A stretch of 64,000 nucleotides of DNA from Flavobacteriales bacterium UBA1494. Lineage in GTDB: Bacteria > Bacteroidota > Bacteroidia > Flavobacteriales_E > Vicingaceae. Position numbers and translations under genes: made by a program. Below the pieces are notes generated by a model. It did not search any database, was not told the origin of the DNA, and saw nothing but the letters and a program-made list of their open reading frames with translations. The stretch spans positions 1 to 64,000 of the forward strand of contig CAJJAT010000029.1 of assembly GCA_905182175.1 (NCBI GenBank), in the 5' to 3' direction. Below, piece by piece: positions 26,804 to 36,829 of the stretch (positions are counted from its first letter, which is position 1; every line of letters starts with the position of its first letter).

Positions 26804-29800
26804 ATGAAAAAAATAGTAGTGATTTTACTTTGCGCTTGTTCTCTCGGAGTTCAAGCGCAATTTTTTGTTTTGAAAGGGGATCAAGCCGCTAAAGTATTCT
26901 CATTAGCAATTGAGGTTAAGCTTGAAGAGTCAAATGAATTTCCATCCTATATTGAGTTAAAACCTCAATCAAACCTATCGGAGGAGTTATTTTTTAATTT
27001 GATACGAAGTGAATTTGAATTAAGCACGAGTTGGAACTTTAAGTTGCTAAATACGAGCTCAGATAAGTTAGGTTTTACCCACAATCGTTACAGACTTTCC
27101 TATAGTGGAATTGACGTTGCATATTCAAGTTTGTCTGTTCACTCTAGTAATGGGAGTGTAGTTTCCGCTTCAGGTAACTTGAAAATAAAAGAACCAAAAA
27201 CGACATCTGTTGGTATTGATGAGAATAACGCTCAACTCAAGGCTATGAATTTCGTAGGAGCGCAAGAATACATGTGGGATATCGATATGCCACTTCATCC
27301 AACAAAAAGTCAATTTTATCCTAGTCCAAATTTGGCATATTTGCCAAATTACTTTGAAGGGGAAAATAAACTTACTCTAGCGTATGTGTTTAATATTTAT
27401 GCGACTATACCATTAATTCGTGAGTTAATTTTTATTGATGCTAAAGATGGAAGTGTCGTATTTCACGAAAATTTAATCCATTCGGGAGGAGATTCTAAAG
27501 GAACTGCAATTACAGCATATAGCGATACCCAAAAAATAATAACAGACAGCTTGCCTAGTGTTTTTAGATTGAGAGATTCAGTGCGAGGAAACGGAATTAC
27601 AACTTTAAACTCTCAAGGGTTAAGAAACTACACAGGGGCTGTTGATTTTTTAGATTCTAATAATTTTTGGAATAATTTCAGTGCAAGTTTAGATGAATAT
27701 GCGGGAGATACTCATTGGGGAACTGAAGCTACCTATGATTATTTGCTGAATGTACACAACAGAAATAGCATTGATGATAGTGGATTTGCATTGACCAGTT
27801 TTATCCATTACGATCAAAATTATGTCAATGCATTTTGGAATGGCTCAGTGATGACGTATGGTGATGGGAATAATATTAATGGACCGTTAACTACCTTAGA
27901 TATCGTAGGGCATGAGATCACGCATGGCTTAACCGACTTTACATCAGATTTAATTTATGCCAACGAGTCGGGAGCATTGAACGAGTCTTTTAGTGATATT
28001 TTTGGAACTGCTTTAGAATTTTATGCAAGGCCTTCTCGCGCCAACTGGACGGTTGGTGAGGACATTGGAGGAGCATTTCGAAGTATGTCGAGCCCTAAAA
28101 ATAATGGAGATCCTGATACGTATGACGGATTAAACTGGATAGATCAAAATTGTGCTCCAACAGCTGGGAACGATCGTTGTGGAGTGCACACAAACAGTGG
28201 TGTTCAAAATCACTGGTTTTATTTGCTGGTAACTGGGGCCATTGGAGTAAATGATCTTGCTGACAGTTTTACAGTAGTAGGACTGGGAATGAATAAAGCA
28301 GAGAAAATTGCTTTTAGAAATTTAACTGTTTACTTAAATGCTTCTTCTAATCATGATGAGGCAAGGTTTTATGCTATAAAATCGGCAATAGACTTATATG
28401 GGGCATGCTCTCCTGAGGTAGAGGCTACTACTAATGCTTGGTATGCTGTTGGTGTTGGAGGTGAATATCAGAATGTTGTTTCAGCTTCTTTTTCGGCAAT
28501 ACAAGATACTGCATTTTGTTATTTTCCGGTAACCTTAGATTTCTCTAGTGTTGGATCCAATGTACAAAATTTTAATTGGGATTTTGGCAATGGAACAACA
28601 AGCACATCAAGAGCTCCTGTTGCTTTTTATAGCACACCAGGAACATTTACTGTGGAACTAATTGCTGGTGGAGGTACTTGTGGCTCTGATACCGTTTTAA
28701 AAACAAACTACATTATAGTAGATACTTCAAATGTACCTTGCTCCTTTACACTTGACAACTCAACGAACATACTTTTAACCGATTGCAATGGAAGGTTATT
28801 TGATTCAGGTGGTTTTGGTAACGACTATGGTACGAACGAAAATGGAACAGCAACAATTACCGTCAGTTCTGCAGATTTTATCGAACTGGACTTTACTTCA
28901 TTAGCGATAGAGGCAGGGGACGGATTTAATTGCAATAAAGATTTTGTAGAAGTTTATGACGGTCAAGACGTTAACTCTCCGTTAATCGGAAGGTTTTGTA
29001 CCAACTTCCCTCCGTTCAATAATAAAGTAACATCAAGCTCTAACTCAGTTACGGTAAGAATGATTTCTGATGCAGCTGCAAATGATGCAGGCTTTTTGAT
29101 CAATTGGGAATGTAAAACGGCAGTCGCTGCTCCCGTAGCAAATTTAATTCCGAATGCAGATACGACTTGTAGTGGGGAGATTTCTTTTGTGAATACCTCC
29201 ACAGGCGGATACTCTGCAGCCTCATGGGGTTTTGGTGATGGAACATCCTCGTCAGACTTTAATCCTATTCATACTTATTACCTCGACGGAACTTATAATG
29301 TTACTTTAACAGTAATCAATAGTTCGGGCTCTAATACAATCACAAAAGCCAATGCAGTTACTGTCGCCAAATTAGCCACTCCGACCTTTGTGAACGATAC
29401 GGTATGTATTGGAGAACAGGCTGGCCTCAAATTAAATGGAGCCACGAATGCAAGGTGGTATCGAGATTCGACCTTGAGTTCTGTTTTTAGTGGTGATTCG
29501 CTCAGTTTTTTGAATGTGAGAAGGGATACTACTTTGTTTGTGAAGAAGGTAAGTGTGCCGCAAACTTTTTCAGGTGGCCCATTGAATAACATTGGAGCAG
29601 GAGCTTATTCTACCAGTAACGATTACATAACATTTGATGTGCACAAGCCAATTTTGTTGAAGACAATGATTTTGTTTTCGAACAAGGCGGCTACAAGAAG
29701 AATGGATATTTGGAGTCGTCTAGGAGTTCTAGTAGCATCTAGAGATGTATATGTTCCTTCTAGCGCACTGCGGGTAAACTTAAATATTGCATTACAACCT

Positions 29801-30298
29801 GATTCTAATTATAGAGTTTCTTTTAGCGATAGAGACATTAGCATGTATAAGAATTCTGCAGGAGCAAATTTTCCCTACGCCATCTCCAATTTAGTAACCT
29901 TAAAAGGCTCAAATACTACTGGAGAATACCCGTATTTTTATCGTTGGGGAGTATCTGAGTTGCCATGTGAAAGTAACTTTGCTACGATTAAAGCAGTGGT
30001 GGATTCCTCTTGTACGTTGGTGGGGATTAGTGAGGTAAGCAGCACTTCTAGTAAAATAAAAATTAGTCCTAATCCATTTTCTAATCAGGTTACTATAACA
30101 GCAGATTTAGCAAAAGAGAAGAAATATGAGTTAGTTGTTAGATCCGTTAGCGGACAAGTAGTTTACAAGATAAATATGGATTCTAATAACAAATCAGAGC
30201 ATGTAATAGAGTTAGGTTTTCTTTCTAAAGGAGTTTATATTCTGAACGTGGTTGGCGACAACGAAGTGCATACGAAGAAGCTTATCAAGTCCAACTAA
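26804..30298 (+). CDS. Secreted M4 metalloprotease with CUB, PKD and T9SS domains, copy B
   Basis: This 1164-residue paralogue of the preceding gene has the same domains in the same order: signal peptide ending VQAQ, propeptide, M4 domain (HEITH from residue 370, Glu394 in ALNESFSDIFG, CGVHTNSGVQNHWFYLL), PKD (WDFGNGTTSTSRAPVAFY), CUB-like (CNGRLFDSGGFGNDYGTNEN), PKD (WGFGDGTSSSDFNPIHTYY), an Ig-like segment and a sorting domain (ISPNPFSNQVTITAD to TKKLIKSN). All catalytic residues are present. The N-terminal prodomain is much less similar to copy A than the catalytic domain is. The 4-base spacing means the two are cotranscribed. The pair arose by tandem duplication. Confidence 0.93.
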   Translation: MKKIVVILLCACSLGVQAQFFVLKGDQAAKVFSLAIEVKLEESNEFPSYIELKPQSNLSEELFFNLIRSEFELSTSWNFKLLNTSSDKLGFTHNRYRLSYSGIDVAYSSLSVHSSNGSVVSASGNLKIKEPKTTSVGIDENNAQLKAMNFVGAQEYMWDIDMPLHPTKSQFYPSPNLAYLPNYFEGENKLTLAYVFNIYATIPLIRELIFIDAKDGSVVFHENLIHSGGDSKGTAITAYSDTQKIITDSLPSVFRLRDSVRGNGITTLNSQGLRNYTGAVDFLDSNNFWNNFSASLDEYAGDTHWGTEATYDYLLNVHNRNSIDDSGFALTSFIHYDQNYVNAFWNGSVMTYGDGNNINGPLTTLDIVGHEITHGLTDFTSDLIYANESGALNESFSDIFGTALEFYARPSRANWTVGEDIGGAFRSMSSPKNNGDPDTYDGLNWIDQNCAPTAGNDRCGVHTNSGVQNHWFYLLVTGAIGVNDLADSFTVVGLGMNKAEKIAFRNLTVYLNASSNHDEARFYAIKSAIDLYGACSPEVEATTNAWYAVGVGGEYQNVVSASFSAIQDTAFCYFPVTLDFSSVGSNVQNFNWDFGNGTTSTSRAPVAFYSTPGTFTVELIAGGGTCGSDTVLKTNYIIVDTSNVPCSFTLDNSTNILLTDCNGRLFDSGGFGNDYGTNENGTATITVSSADFIELDFTSLAIEAGDGFNCNKDFVEVYDGQDVNSPLIGRFCTNFPPFNNKVTSSSNSVTVRMISDAAANDAGFLINWECKTAVAAPVANLIPNADTTCSGEISFVNTSTGGYSAASWGFGDGTSSSDFNPIHTYYLDGTYNVTLTVINSSGSNTITKANAVTVAKLATPTFVNDTVCIGEQAGLKLNGATNARWYRDSTLSSVFSGDSLSFLNVRRDTTLFVKKVSVPQTFSGGPLNNIGAGAYSTSNDYITFDVHKPILLKTMILFSNKAATRRMDIWSRLGVLVASRDVYVPSSALRVNLNIALQPDSNYRVSFSDRDISMYKNSAGANFPYAISNLVTLKGSNTTGEYPYFYRWGVSELPCESNFATIKAVVDSSCTLVGISEVSSTSSKIKISPNPFSNQVTITADLAKEKKYELVVRSVSGQVVYKINMDSNNKSEHVIELGFLSKGVYILNVVGDNEVHTKKLIKSN

Positions 30299-30314
30299 TG
30301 GGAGGCTTTTCTGT

Positions 30315-30482
30315 AGATATATAATAGTTTTAGCAGCAGGTATTGTCCCTGCTGCTCTTGTTTACGGGCAGTATTCATAAATCTTAGCTCAAAAAAAGAA
30401 GAGAACGGGGATTTATTCGGCTGCAGTGTTTGGAATCGGTTTATTTCTGCTAGATCATCTTCGGCATAAAGGCTACTAGAAT
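30315..30482 (+). pseudogene. Remnant of a small two-helix membrane protein
   Basis: The plus-strand frame beginning at 30315 reads RYIIVLAAGIVPAALVYGQY, then a TAA, then ILAQKKKRTGIYSAAVFGIG and on to DHLRHKGY before a TAG. Hydrophobic-charged-hydrophobic order on both sides of the stop suggests a once intact membrane protein. No start codon remains. I do not recognise the family. The hairpin at 30332-30362 lies within it, so the stretch could equally be simple downstream sequence of the protease operon. Confidence 0.3.
30332..30362 (+). terminator. Probable terminator of the M4 protease pair
   Basis: A perfect 9-bp stem AGCAGCAGG / CCTGCTGCT with a 7-base loop is followed by CTTGTTT. It lies 34 bases after the stop of copy B. 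The T tract is weak. Confidence 0.55.
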
Positions 30483-30929
30483 AGTGATCTGCATTTTTTC
30501 AGCTACAGCGTTCAATAGATTCAAACGTATAAGATTGGACATTTTTACTCGACTTATACATGATTTAAATTGTCATTTTAATTATACCATAACAACTACG
30601 AAAAGTCTTGTCTCGATTTATTTAATTGTATAAACTTCGCTCGTTAACAACAGTTGAGTTATACAACTGCTATAGCAAGGAGTGGTTTTTTTTGGAGAGA
30701 TTTTGTAGCGAATACATCCTGTATAGTACTTTTTGCACTTTAGGAGCAATTCTTAAAAAGGCAAGTAGTGCAATTGAAATATAATTTTTTTAAAAATTTA
30801 TGCTACTTTAAGACCAAAGACATTGGGCCTAGTTTGTCAAACTAGGCTATTAAAATTGTAAACTTTATTAAAATATCTGCGCAAAGCCTGATTTTCGAGA
30901 AGGGAGATTCAATTTAGACCCTTATATTT
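30483..30929. other. Gene-free stretch
   Basis: No open frame of note is present. A perfect 9-bp inverted repeat GCCTAGTTT / AAACTAGGC lies at 30827-30847 without a T tract on either strand. The rest is AT-rich and uninformative. Confidence 0.5.
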
Positions 30930-31487
30930 TTAAGTAAAAAGCTCTGGTCTGTCGCAATGAAGTCTTAGTATGCCTGAGATGGATAAGCTGTCTGTTATTT
31001 CTTCTGCTTTTATCATTTGTAACACCTCTTTTAAGGAAATTCTTTTCACTTCAAGCTCTTCATCAGCATCTGGTTCAGGTTCGAAGTAAGATAAACCTTC
31101 CGCTGTATAAATAATACCAAACTCATCTGTTACAGAATTACTGGTGTGTATTGTTTGCAGTTGATTCCAAATTGTTGCAACTATGCCAGTTTCTTCTTTT
31201 AGTTCTCTTTTAGCTGCAACTAGAGGATCGGATTTTAATTTGCTCCCACCTTCAGGTATTTCCCAAGAGTAGTCGTTCAGAGGAAATCGGAATTGCCCAA
31301 CTAAGAAGGTACTGTTATCGGCATCAATTGGAATAATGCCAACGGCTAAATTCTGGAAAGATACAGTGCCATACACTCCGGGTTGGTTGCTTGGGTTCAG
31401 TACTTCATGGTGTTCTAATTTAATCCATGCGTTCTTGTATACGAGTTCTTTTCTTAAAGTCTTCCAAGGGTTTTCTTTCTGTGTCAT
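30930..31487 (-). CDS. NUDIX hydrolase, ADP-sugar pyrophosphatase-like
   Basis: This 185-residue protein has a Nudix fold. The Nudix box runs from WEIPEGGSKLKSDPLVAAKR to ELKEETG; the metal-binding RELKEE core is intact. The first Glu of the box (the E in G-x5-E) is replaced by Ser. The IPEGG context and position resemble ADP-ribose/GDP-mannose pyrophosphatases (NudF/NudK-like) that clean up nucleoside diphosphate sugars. The substrate is not certain. It is divergent from the Smr gene, with a 36-base intergenic region that must hold both promoters. Confidence 0.88.
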   Translation of the reverse strand: MTQKENPWKTLRKELVYKNAWIKLEHHEVLNPSNQPGVYGTVSFQNLAVGIIPIDADNSTFLVGQFRFPLNDYSWEIPEGGSKLKSDPLVAAKRELKEETGIVATIWNQLQTIHTSNSVTDEFGIIYTAEGLSYFEPEPDADEELEVKRISLKEVLQMIKAEEITDSLSISGILRLHCDRPELFT

Positions 31488-31523
31488 TTGCTCTAATTAC
31501 TTTTGTGTCACAAAGCTAAAATA

Positions 31524-32084
31524 ATGAATCTAATCGTTGGAGATAAAATATTTGTTACAGATGAAAATCTGGAAGGTACATTGCTCTACTTTTCGGAAGA
31601 GACTGTTACAATTGAGTGTTCCGATGGCTTTGAGTATAGCTTTCCGATTAACAAGGTATTTAAGATTAACAAAGAAGGTGAAGTTGAAAATAAGCCCAAG
31701 GCTAATTTGTTAGTTGAAAAAAGTAAGCTGAAATCAAAGTTTTCCGTTCCAAGTTCTTACTCTGAGCAGGTAGAACTGATATTTAATTCTAAAAATGTAG
31801 CAGTAGATTTACACTTAGAAATTCTTTTACCATCCACTCATTATTCTTATTCTGATGCTGAAGCTTTAAGTTTTCAGCTTCAAGTAGTACGACAAGTCAT
31901 TGCAGAAGCGAATCGGCAGCGTTTGCGAAAGTTTGTTCTAGTGCACGGAGTTGGTAAAGGAAGGTTAAGAAGGGAGATTAGACAAATGTTATCAAGTGCT
32001 TATGCCGATATTGAGTATTTCGATGGGAGTTATCAAAAATATGGGGGCGGAGCAACTGAATTAATTATTCATCAATTTGATTAG
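31524..32084 (+). CDS. Smr-domain protein with N-terminal DUF2027-like region
   Basis: This 186-residue protein has a short N-terminal beta domain (VGDKIFVTDENLEGTLLYFS, residues 5-24). A linker and a C-terminal Smr domain follow, with VDLHLEILLP, the helix AEALSFQLQVVRQVIAEANR and the signature FVLVHGVGKGRLRREIRQML. Smr domains are found in MutS2 and in ribosome-collision nucleases. In Bacteroidota, free-standing Smr proteins of this shape are common and uncharacterised. I chose ATG 31524 rather than an upstream TTG because the family starts there. It runs into rnpB, whose first base is about 20 bases on. Confidence 0.85.
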   Translation: MNLIVGDKIFVTDENLEGTLLYFSEETVTIECSDGFEYSFPINKVFKINKEGEVENKPKANLLVEKSKLKSKFSVPSSYSEQVELIFNSKNVAVDLHLEILLPSTHYSYSDAEALSFQLQVVRQVIAEANRQRLRKFVLVHGVGKGRLRREIRQMLSSAYADIEYFDGSYQKYGGGATELIIHQFD

Positions 32085-32104
32085 AGAATAGCCTTACTTT
32101 TGTG

Positions 32105-32441
32105 GTAATAAACCGTTCTATCGTGCCAATTTTTTTTGGTAAGGAAAGTCCGGACAGCATAGAGTACCATACCTTATGAAAATGAGGGTTCTGATTTTGT
32201 CGGAAACAGCTAGTGCAGCAGAAAATAAACCGCTTTAATTTATTAGAGTAAGGGTGAAAAGGTGGGGTAAGAGCCCACCGCTCCAAAGGTAACTGAGGGG
32301 GCATGGCAAACCTTATGGGCTGCAAGGTCAAATAAACCGGAACTGGAGTTACTCGCTCTTCCGGAGGGTAGACTGCTTAGATAAATGATAGAATATTCTA
32401 ATTCGTTAGAATAACAGAATCTGGCTTATAGGTTTATTTAT
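32105..32441 (+). ncRNA. rnpB: RNase P RNA (class A)
   Basis: This is the catalytic RNA that matures tRNA 5' ends. Conserved elements appear in order: GGAAAGTCCGGACA (CR-I), the AGGGTGAAAAGGTGGGGTAA and GAGCCCACCG block of P10-P12, AACTGGAGTTACTCGC, GGAGGGTAGACTGCTTAGATAAATG and ACAGAATCTGGCTTATAGG (CR-V). P1 is formed by AATAAACC (32107-32114) and GGTTTATT (32431-32438), which sets the ends to within a few bases. It follows the Smr gene in the same direction and ends just before a perfect terminator. Confidence 0.95.
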
Positions 32442-32444
32442 TAT

Positions 32445-32480
32445 AAAAGCCCCACCTCTTCCAAAGTGGGGCTTTTATTT
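32445..32480. terminator. Bidirectional terminator between rnpB and the T9SS MAM protein
   Basis: A perfect 11-bp stem AAAAGCCCCAC / GTGGGGCTTTT is present. It ends rnpB on the plus strand. On the minus strand it stands just past the stop at 32497, with a shorter T tract. Confidence 0.88.
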
Positions 32481-32496
32481 TACGTGTTACAGTTAA

Positions 32497-35400
32497 TTAC
32501 TGTAGAATTAACTTTTCAATTTTAGAACTGTTCCCGTTGCTAATTTTAACAAAATAAACTCCTTTTGCATTTTTGCTTAAATCAATGCTGGTGATTCTTG
32601 CACTTCCGGCAGTCATTACCCCATTGTAAATTAACTGTCCTTTGGTATCTAAAACCTCAATGTTAATTGATTCTTTAGACTTCGGGGCAACTAGAGTGAA
32701 TGCGCCTGATGATGGGTTTGGGTAAATACTGAATGCAAGAGTTTCAGAAGTAGTATGAGTTAATGACGTAGTTACGTCAATGGAAACACTGTCAACTCCA
32801 AATCCTTCTTCTATGATAGAACCGTCAGAAGAAAATGCAATTCTAACTTTAACAGATGACTGACCTGCAGCTCCAGTAAGAACATTGGAAACAGTGTCCC
32901 ACACTCCTAAACCACCCTGGTTGTCGCCATTCCAGTATTGGTTAATAATATTGTTGTACCAATTGAAAGCGCCACCGTTGTCAATTAATTTATTCCAAGT
33001 TACTCCACCATCCAACGATAGCTCAACCCAACCTTCATCGCAACAAGATTCTGTGTTGTAAACTTGAAGATACCTTAAAGTAGGATCATTTGACTGGGTA
33101 CCAAAATCCATGCAGGGAGACTCTAAATAAGAATTTTCAGAATTATTGTACACTCCTGTTAAGTTAGTTACCCATGCTTGAGTTCCGCTACCTGCTGTGT
33201 TAATTACAGTTCCTGCAGGAGTTCCCCATGCCCATGAAGAATTATTGCCGTATGCAGACCATCCACCATTTGAAGTTTCAAAATTTTCAGTGTAAGGAAT
33301 TGAAACAACCGGTACATTTACAATTGAGGTAGCTATTGTATCATTGTTTCTATCACCATCCGTAAGTAAGTCTGAGTAAGTAAGTATGTTATATGTGCCA
33401 GGTATTGAGAAGTTTACTGTAGTGTTAAAAGTAAACTCTATCGTATCTCCAACATTCAACAAACCAAAGCTGGTGTCAATTACTACATTACCTCTCTCTT
33501 CGTAAACAACAGGAATACTATCAACAGCAGCAGTTCCTACATTTACGATTAAAACTTTAACTGCTTCTGCTGCACTTAATCCGCAGTTAGATTTAGGCGC
33601 AGTGATGTCAATTAAAGATACATCACTTGCAGATGGTTCAAAAATTCTGAAGTCGTCAATGGATACATCTCCTCCGAAGCTCGTTTTAAAAGTTCTAAAA
33701 CGAATTGAGATATTTCCGCCTCCTAAATAGTTTGCTAAATTTATAACGCGAAGGTTAAAAGGATCAGTAATTGCAGCTTGTTGCTGCCCGACAATGGAAT
33801 CAATAATGAACAAGCCATTGTCATTTAATAATTCAATATACAGGGTATTAATGTCTGCTCCCGTCATGTGGTAATAAAACTGTAAAGATGCTCCTGTTAA
33901 AGCTGAAACGCCAATACAAGGAGAAGTTAGTGAAGTAACGTCTCCACTAGACCCGTTACTAGCCTCAGTGTATATGTAGTTTGCAGATCCCGTGGTATTG
34001 TCACCGACTGGACCGGTAGCAAACGAACCAGTTTGTCCTGAGTTTACCTGCCATAAATAAGATCCAAATCCACCACTCGGTGTTGTTGTTGTGCTAGTCC
34101 AACCATTTTGAAGAGCCGTGCCTAAATTAAAGGCATCAAAGTTTTCTGTATAAGGTGCTGTTTTTAATGAATTTTCCACAATTGCCGAAGTAGAATTATT
34201 TGAAATGTTACCGTCACCCTGCAAGGTACTGTAGATACTCAAATTATAGATTCCAGGAAGTGAAAGATTTACTGTCCCTGTAGTAAAAGTAAATAAAGAG
34301 GTATCACCTGGATTTATAGTTGAGCTAACAGTGTCTAAAACTGGAGCGAATCCAAAAAGTTCAAATTCAACAGGAATGTTATTTATTGCAACCGAGCCTA
34401 AGTTAGCTATTGCAATAACAATTGAATCAGTTGTGCCAAAGCCGCAACTGTTTCCCGGAGATACTAGTGAGGTAACTCCAACATCTATTGCCGGAGCATC
34501 TTGAATTAACACATCATCAAAACCAATTCCTTCGCTTGTTATTGATCCGTCTGAGCCAAACACAAGTCTCAGTCTTACTGAGGGCTGATTCGCAGCGCCG
34601 GGTAAGTCATGTTCAGCAAGAACCCATCCCAGGGATCCAAGATTATTTGCGTCTCCGCTCCATCCTTCGCCTGTTAAACCTTGATTGGTAAGGCCATTAA
34701 TTGTTCCGTCTGTGTACCAATTATTAGGATCCCCTAAAGCTCCAACTTGGGACCAGGTAATTCCATCATCAAGGGACATTTCTAAAACAGCTCCATCCCA
34801 GGAGTTCTCAACTTCCCACCAAATATTCATTTTAAATTGAGGAGCATTTAAGCTAGAAAAATCAAAACAAGGTGAGAGAACAAATGATTCTTCATTGTTA
34901 CTGTAATCGCCGGTTAAGTTTGTAACGTAAGCGTTTACGCCTGTAGCTGCGGAGGTAATTATAGTGCCCGCAGGAGACCCATTTGCCCAAGTACTCCCTG
35001 TACCACCCGTTGTCCAGCCTCCGTTTCCAGTTTCAAAACCTTCAGAATACGGGTAGCTTGCAATTGCAGATATTAATGAAGTTGTCCAAAATGCAGAATC
35101 GTTAGCACTGATAACATCTCCTCTAACACCTGTAAAGATTGCTATGTTATAGGTCCCAGCTGCTGAAAGATTAGCTGTTGTGTTGAAACAATAGATCAAT
35201 GTATCTCCCGGTAATATGGAGTCGGCGATTGTCTCTGGAATTATTGAACCACCATTAATGGTGTATCTAATTGGAATGTTTCTTAATGTAGTAGAGCCTG
35301 CATTAACAATTGTAGCACAGATAGACTCGTTTGTATCCAATGAACAAGCTACATCTGGAAGAGAGTTAACTGACACCACTGAGGCATCATCGGGCGTTGG

Positions 35401-35988
35401 CTGGAAAATCGTGACATTGTCTATTGCCCAATACCAGCCCCAACCTGGATCAATAAATCTAAATCGCACTTGAGCGTTAGGCACTCCTGCAACATACTGA
35501 GAAATATCTATTACCTCATGAGTTGAAGGAAATGGCTGTGTTGTGACACCTCCTGCAGTAGTGACCGTGTAAATGGTATCTGAAATCCAATTTACCCCAT
35601 CAAAAACTTGAATTTCTCCACCACCTGTCCCAATCGCTCTATAGTAATGATCAAACTCTAAAACGACCACTAAGGCAACAGAAGCATCAAAGTTGGTACT
35701 TGATAAATAAGTATCATCAAGAAACCCTGTACCAGTCCAGTCTCCATCTGCAATTGCAAAGGGAGCTGTTATAGGAAGCGAGAATGTCCTTGCTGGTATT
35801 CCAGGATTGTCAAATCTCCAAATCGAATCAGACATTCTGTTTGGAATGCTGTCTACACTTTTCCATCCTGATGCTAGAGGAGGTAAAATCGGATTAATAA
35901 AGGTGCTAAAGTCTTCATTTATATACGTTTGAGAAAACCCTGAGAATGCAATTATAATTGCACTAACAAGTGTAATTATTTTTTTCAT
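32497..35988 (-). CDS. Large T9SS secreted protein with MAM-like and CARDB-like repeats (1163 aa)
   Basis: This is a predicted surface or secreted adhesin-like protein with a signal peptide (about 1-19, ending SGFSQ). Four MAM/jelly-roll-like domains follow; two share the pattern SYPYSEGFETGNGGW / SIPYTENFETSNGGWS. Three intervening CARDB/APHP-like domains each carry the phrase PGTYNI or GIYNLSIYS and a variant of VNVGTAAVDSIPVVYE. A T9SS sorting domain (IYPNPSSGAFTLVAPKSKES to SKIEKLILQ) ends it. No enzyme motif is visible. It is monocistronic, with its own promoter and a shared terminator. The function is probably binding to polymers or cells, which is inference only. Confidence 0.88.
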   Translation of the reverse strand: MKKIITLVSAIIIAFSGFSQTYINEDFSTFINPILPPLASGWKSVDSIPNRMSDSIWRFDNPGIPARTFSLPITAPFAIADGDWTGTGFLDDTYLSSTNFDASVALVVVLEFDHYYRAIGTGGGEIQVFDGVNWISDTIYTVTTAGGVTTQPFPSTHEVIDISQYVAGVPNAQVRFRFIDPGWGWYWAIDNVTIFQPTPDDASVVSVNSLPDVACSLDTNESICATIVNAGSTTLRNIPIRYTINGGSIIPETIADSILPGDTLIYCFNTTANLSAAGTYNIAIFTGVRGDVISANDSAFWTTSLISAIASYPYSEGFETGNGGWTTGGTGSTWANGSPAGTIITSAATGVNAYVTNLTGDYSNNEESFVLSPCFDFSSLNAPQFKMNIWWEVENSWDGAVLEMSLDDGITWSQVGALGDPNNWYTDGTINGLTNQGLTGEGWSGDANNLGSLGWVLAEHDLPGAANQPSVRLRLVFGSDGSITSEGIGFDDVLIQDAPAIDVGVTSLVSPGNSCGFGTTDSIVIAIANLGSVAINNIPVEFELFGFAPVLDTVSSTINPGDTSLFTFTTGTVNLSLPGIYNLSIYSTLQGDGNISNNSTSAIVENSLKTAPYTENFDAFNLGTALQNGWTSTTTTPSGGFGSYLWQVNSGQTGSFATGPVGDNTTGSANYIYTEASNGSSGDVTSLTSPCIGVSALTGASLQFYYHMTGADINTLYIELLNDNGLFIIDSIVGQQQAAITDPFNLRVINLANYLGGGNISIRFRTFKTSFGGDVSIDDFRIFEPSASDVSLIDITAPKSNCGLSAAEAVKVLIVNVGTAAVDSIPVVYEERGNVVIDTSFGLLNVGDTIEFTFNTTVNFSIPGTYNILTYSDLLTDGDRNNDTIATSIVNVPVVSIPYTENFETSNGGWSAYGNNSSWAWGTPAGTVINTAGSGTQAWVTNLTGVYNNSENSYLESPCMDFGTQSNDPTLRYLQVYNTESCCDEGWVELSLDGGVTWNKLIDNGGAFNWYNNIINQYWNGDNQGGLGVWDTVSNVLTGAAGQSSVKVRIAFSSDGSIIEEGFGVDSVSIDVTTSLTHTTSETLAFSIYPNPSSGAFTLVAPKSKESINIEVLDTKGQLIYNGVMTAGSARITSIDLSKNAKGVYFVKISNGNSSKIEKLILQ

Positions 35989-36007
35989 AAAAATTATTAA
36001 TAGAATT

Positions 36008-36038
36008 GAAAGATAAAGTTAATAATATTTCTAAACAA
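36008..36038 (-). promoter_or_regulatory. Predicted promoter of the T9SS MAM protein
   Basis: On the minus strand TTG, a 20-base spacer and TATCTTTC approximate the -33/-7 pattern, 20 bases upstream of the ATG. Confidence 0.45.
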
Positions 36039-36049
36039 CGATTTTTTTA

Positions 36050-36727
36050 TCAGTGGGTGTCTTCAAACTTCCCGTCGTTCATATAAAGCGAACGATCACA
36101 AATTTTTGCAAGTGCTTTGTCGTGAGTAACAATAACAAAGGTTTGATTAAACTCTTCTCTTAAATCAAAAAATAATTGGTGTAATTCGTCTGCATTTTTA
36201 CTATCGAGGTTCCCCGAGGGTTCGTCTGCGAAAATAACTTTTGGAGAGTTAATTAGCGCTCTCGCTGTTGCTACTCGCTGTTGCTCGCCGCCGGATAACT
36301 CATTGGGTTTGTGCGTTAATCTATGGCCTAAGCCCAATCTGTTTAACAATTCTTTTGCAGCCCTTTCTGCTTCCTTCTTCGTTGTTTTGGCAATAAAAGC
36401 AGGTATGCAGACATTTTCAAGAGCAGTGAATTCCGGTAATAAATGGTGAAATTGAAAAATAAAACCAATGTTTTGATTTCTAAAGCGTGCTAATTCTTTC
36501 TCTTTTAGTTCGGAAATATTGGTGTTTTCGTAAAATATTTCGCCTTGATCAACATTTGTTAACGTACCTAATGTTTGTAAAAGGGTTGTTTTTCCTGCGC
36601 CTGAAGAGCCGGTGATGGATATAATTTCAGCTTTTTCAATTTGTAAGTCAACTCCCTTAAGAATATGAACGTCATCGAAAGACTTGTGTATGTTTTTTCC
36701 TGTTATCAATTTTTCTGCTTTTAACAA
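36050..36727 (-). CDS. lolD: ABC transporter ATPase, LolD-like
   Basis: This 225-residue ATPase has Walker [19 protein letters not shown] (near 40-57), the Q-loop [16 protein letters not shown], the ABC signature [15 protein letters not shown], and Walker [14 protein letters not shown]. The signature and the phrase [16 protein letters not shown] are typical of LolD, which powers release of lipoproteins from the inner membrane. No LolC/E permease is adjacent. MacB-type partners cannot be excluded. Confidence 0.85.
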   Translation of the reverse strand: MLKAEKLITGKNIHKSFDDVHILKGVDLQIEKAEIISITGSSGAGKTTLLQTLGTLTNVDQGEIFYENTNISELKEKELARFRNQNIGFIFQFHHLLPEFTALENVCIPAFIAKTTKKEAERAAKELLNRLGLGHRLTHKPNELSGGEQQRVATARALINSPKVIFADEPSGNLDSKNADELHQLFFDLREEFNQTFVIVTHDKALAKICDRSLYMNDGKFEDTH

Positions 36728-36829
36728 CGAATTTATGATTTCTTTACCATGAAATTGATACCCGATTGAGATGCGATTGGCTTAGAATAATAATATTCTG
36801 AAAGGCTTTTTATTCCGAGGTCAAAAATT

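Noticed and set aside
30827-30847. Inverted repeat as terminator of the NUDIX gene
   Set aside because: The stem is perfect, but neither strand has a T tract and it lies 83 bases beyond the stop.
32065-32331. Open frame of 88 codons on the minus strand across the RNase P RNA
   Set aside because: It lies fully within rnpB, whose conserved elements explain the sequence.
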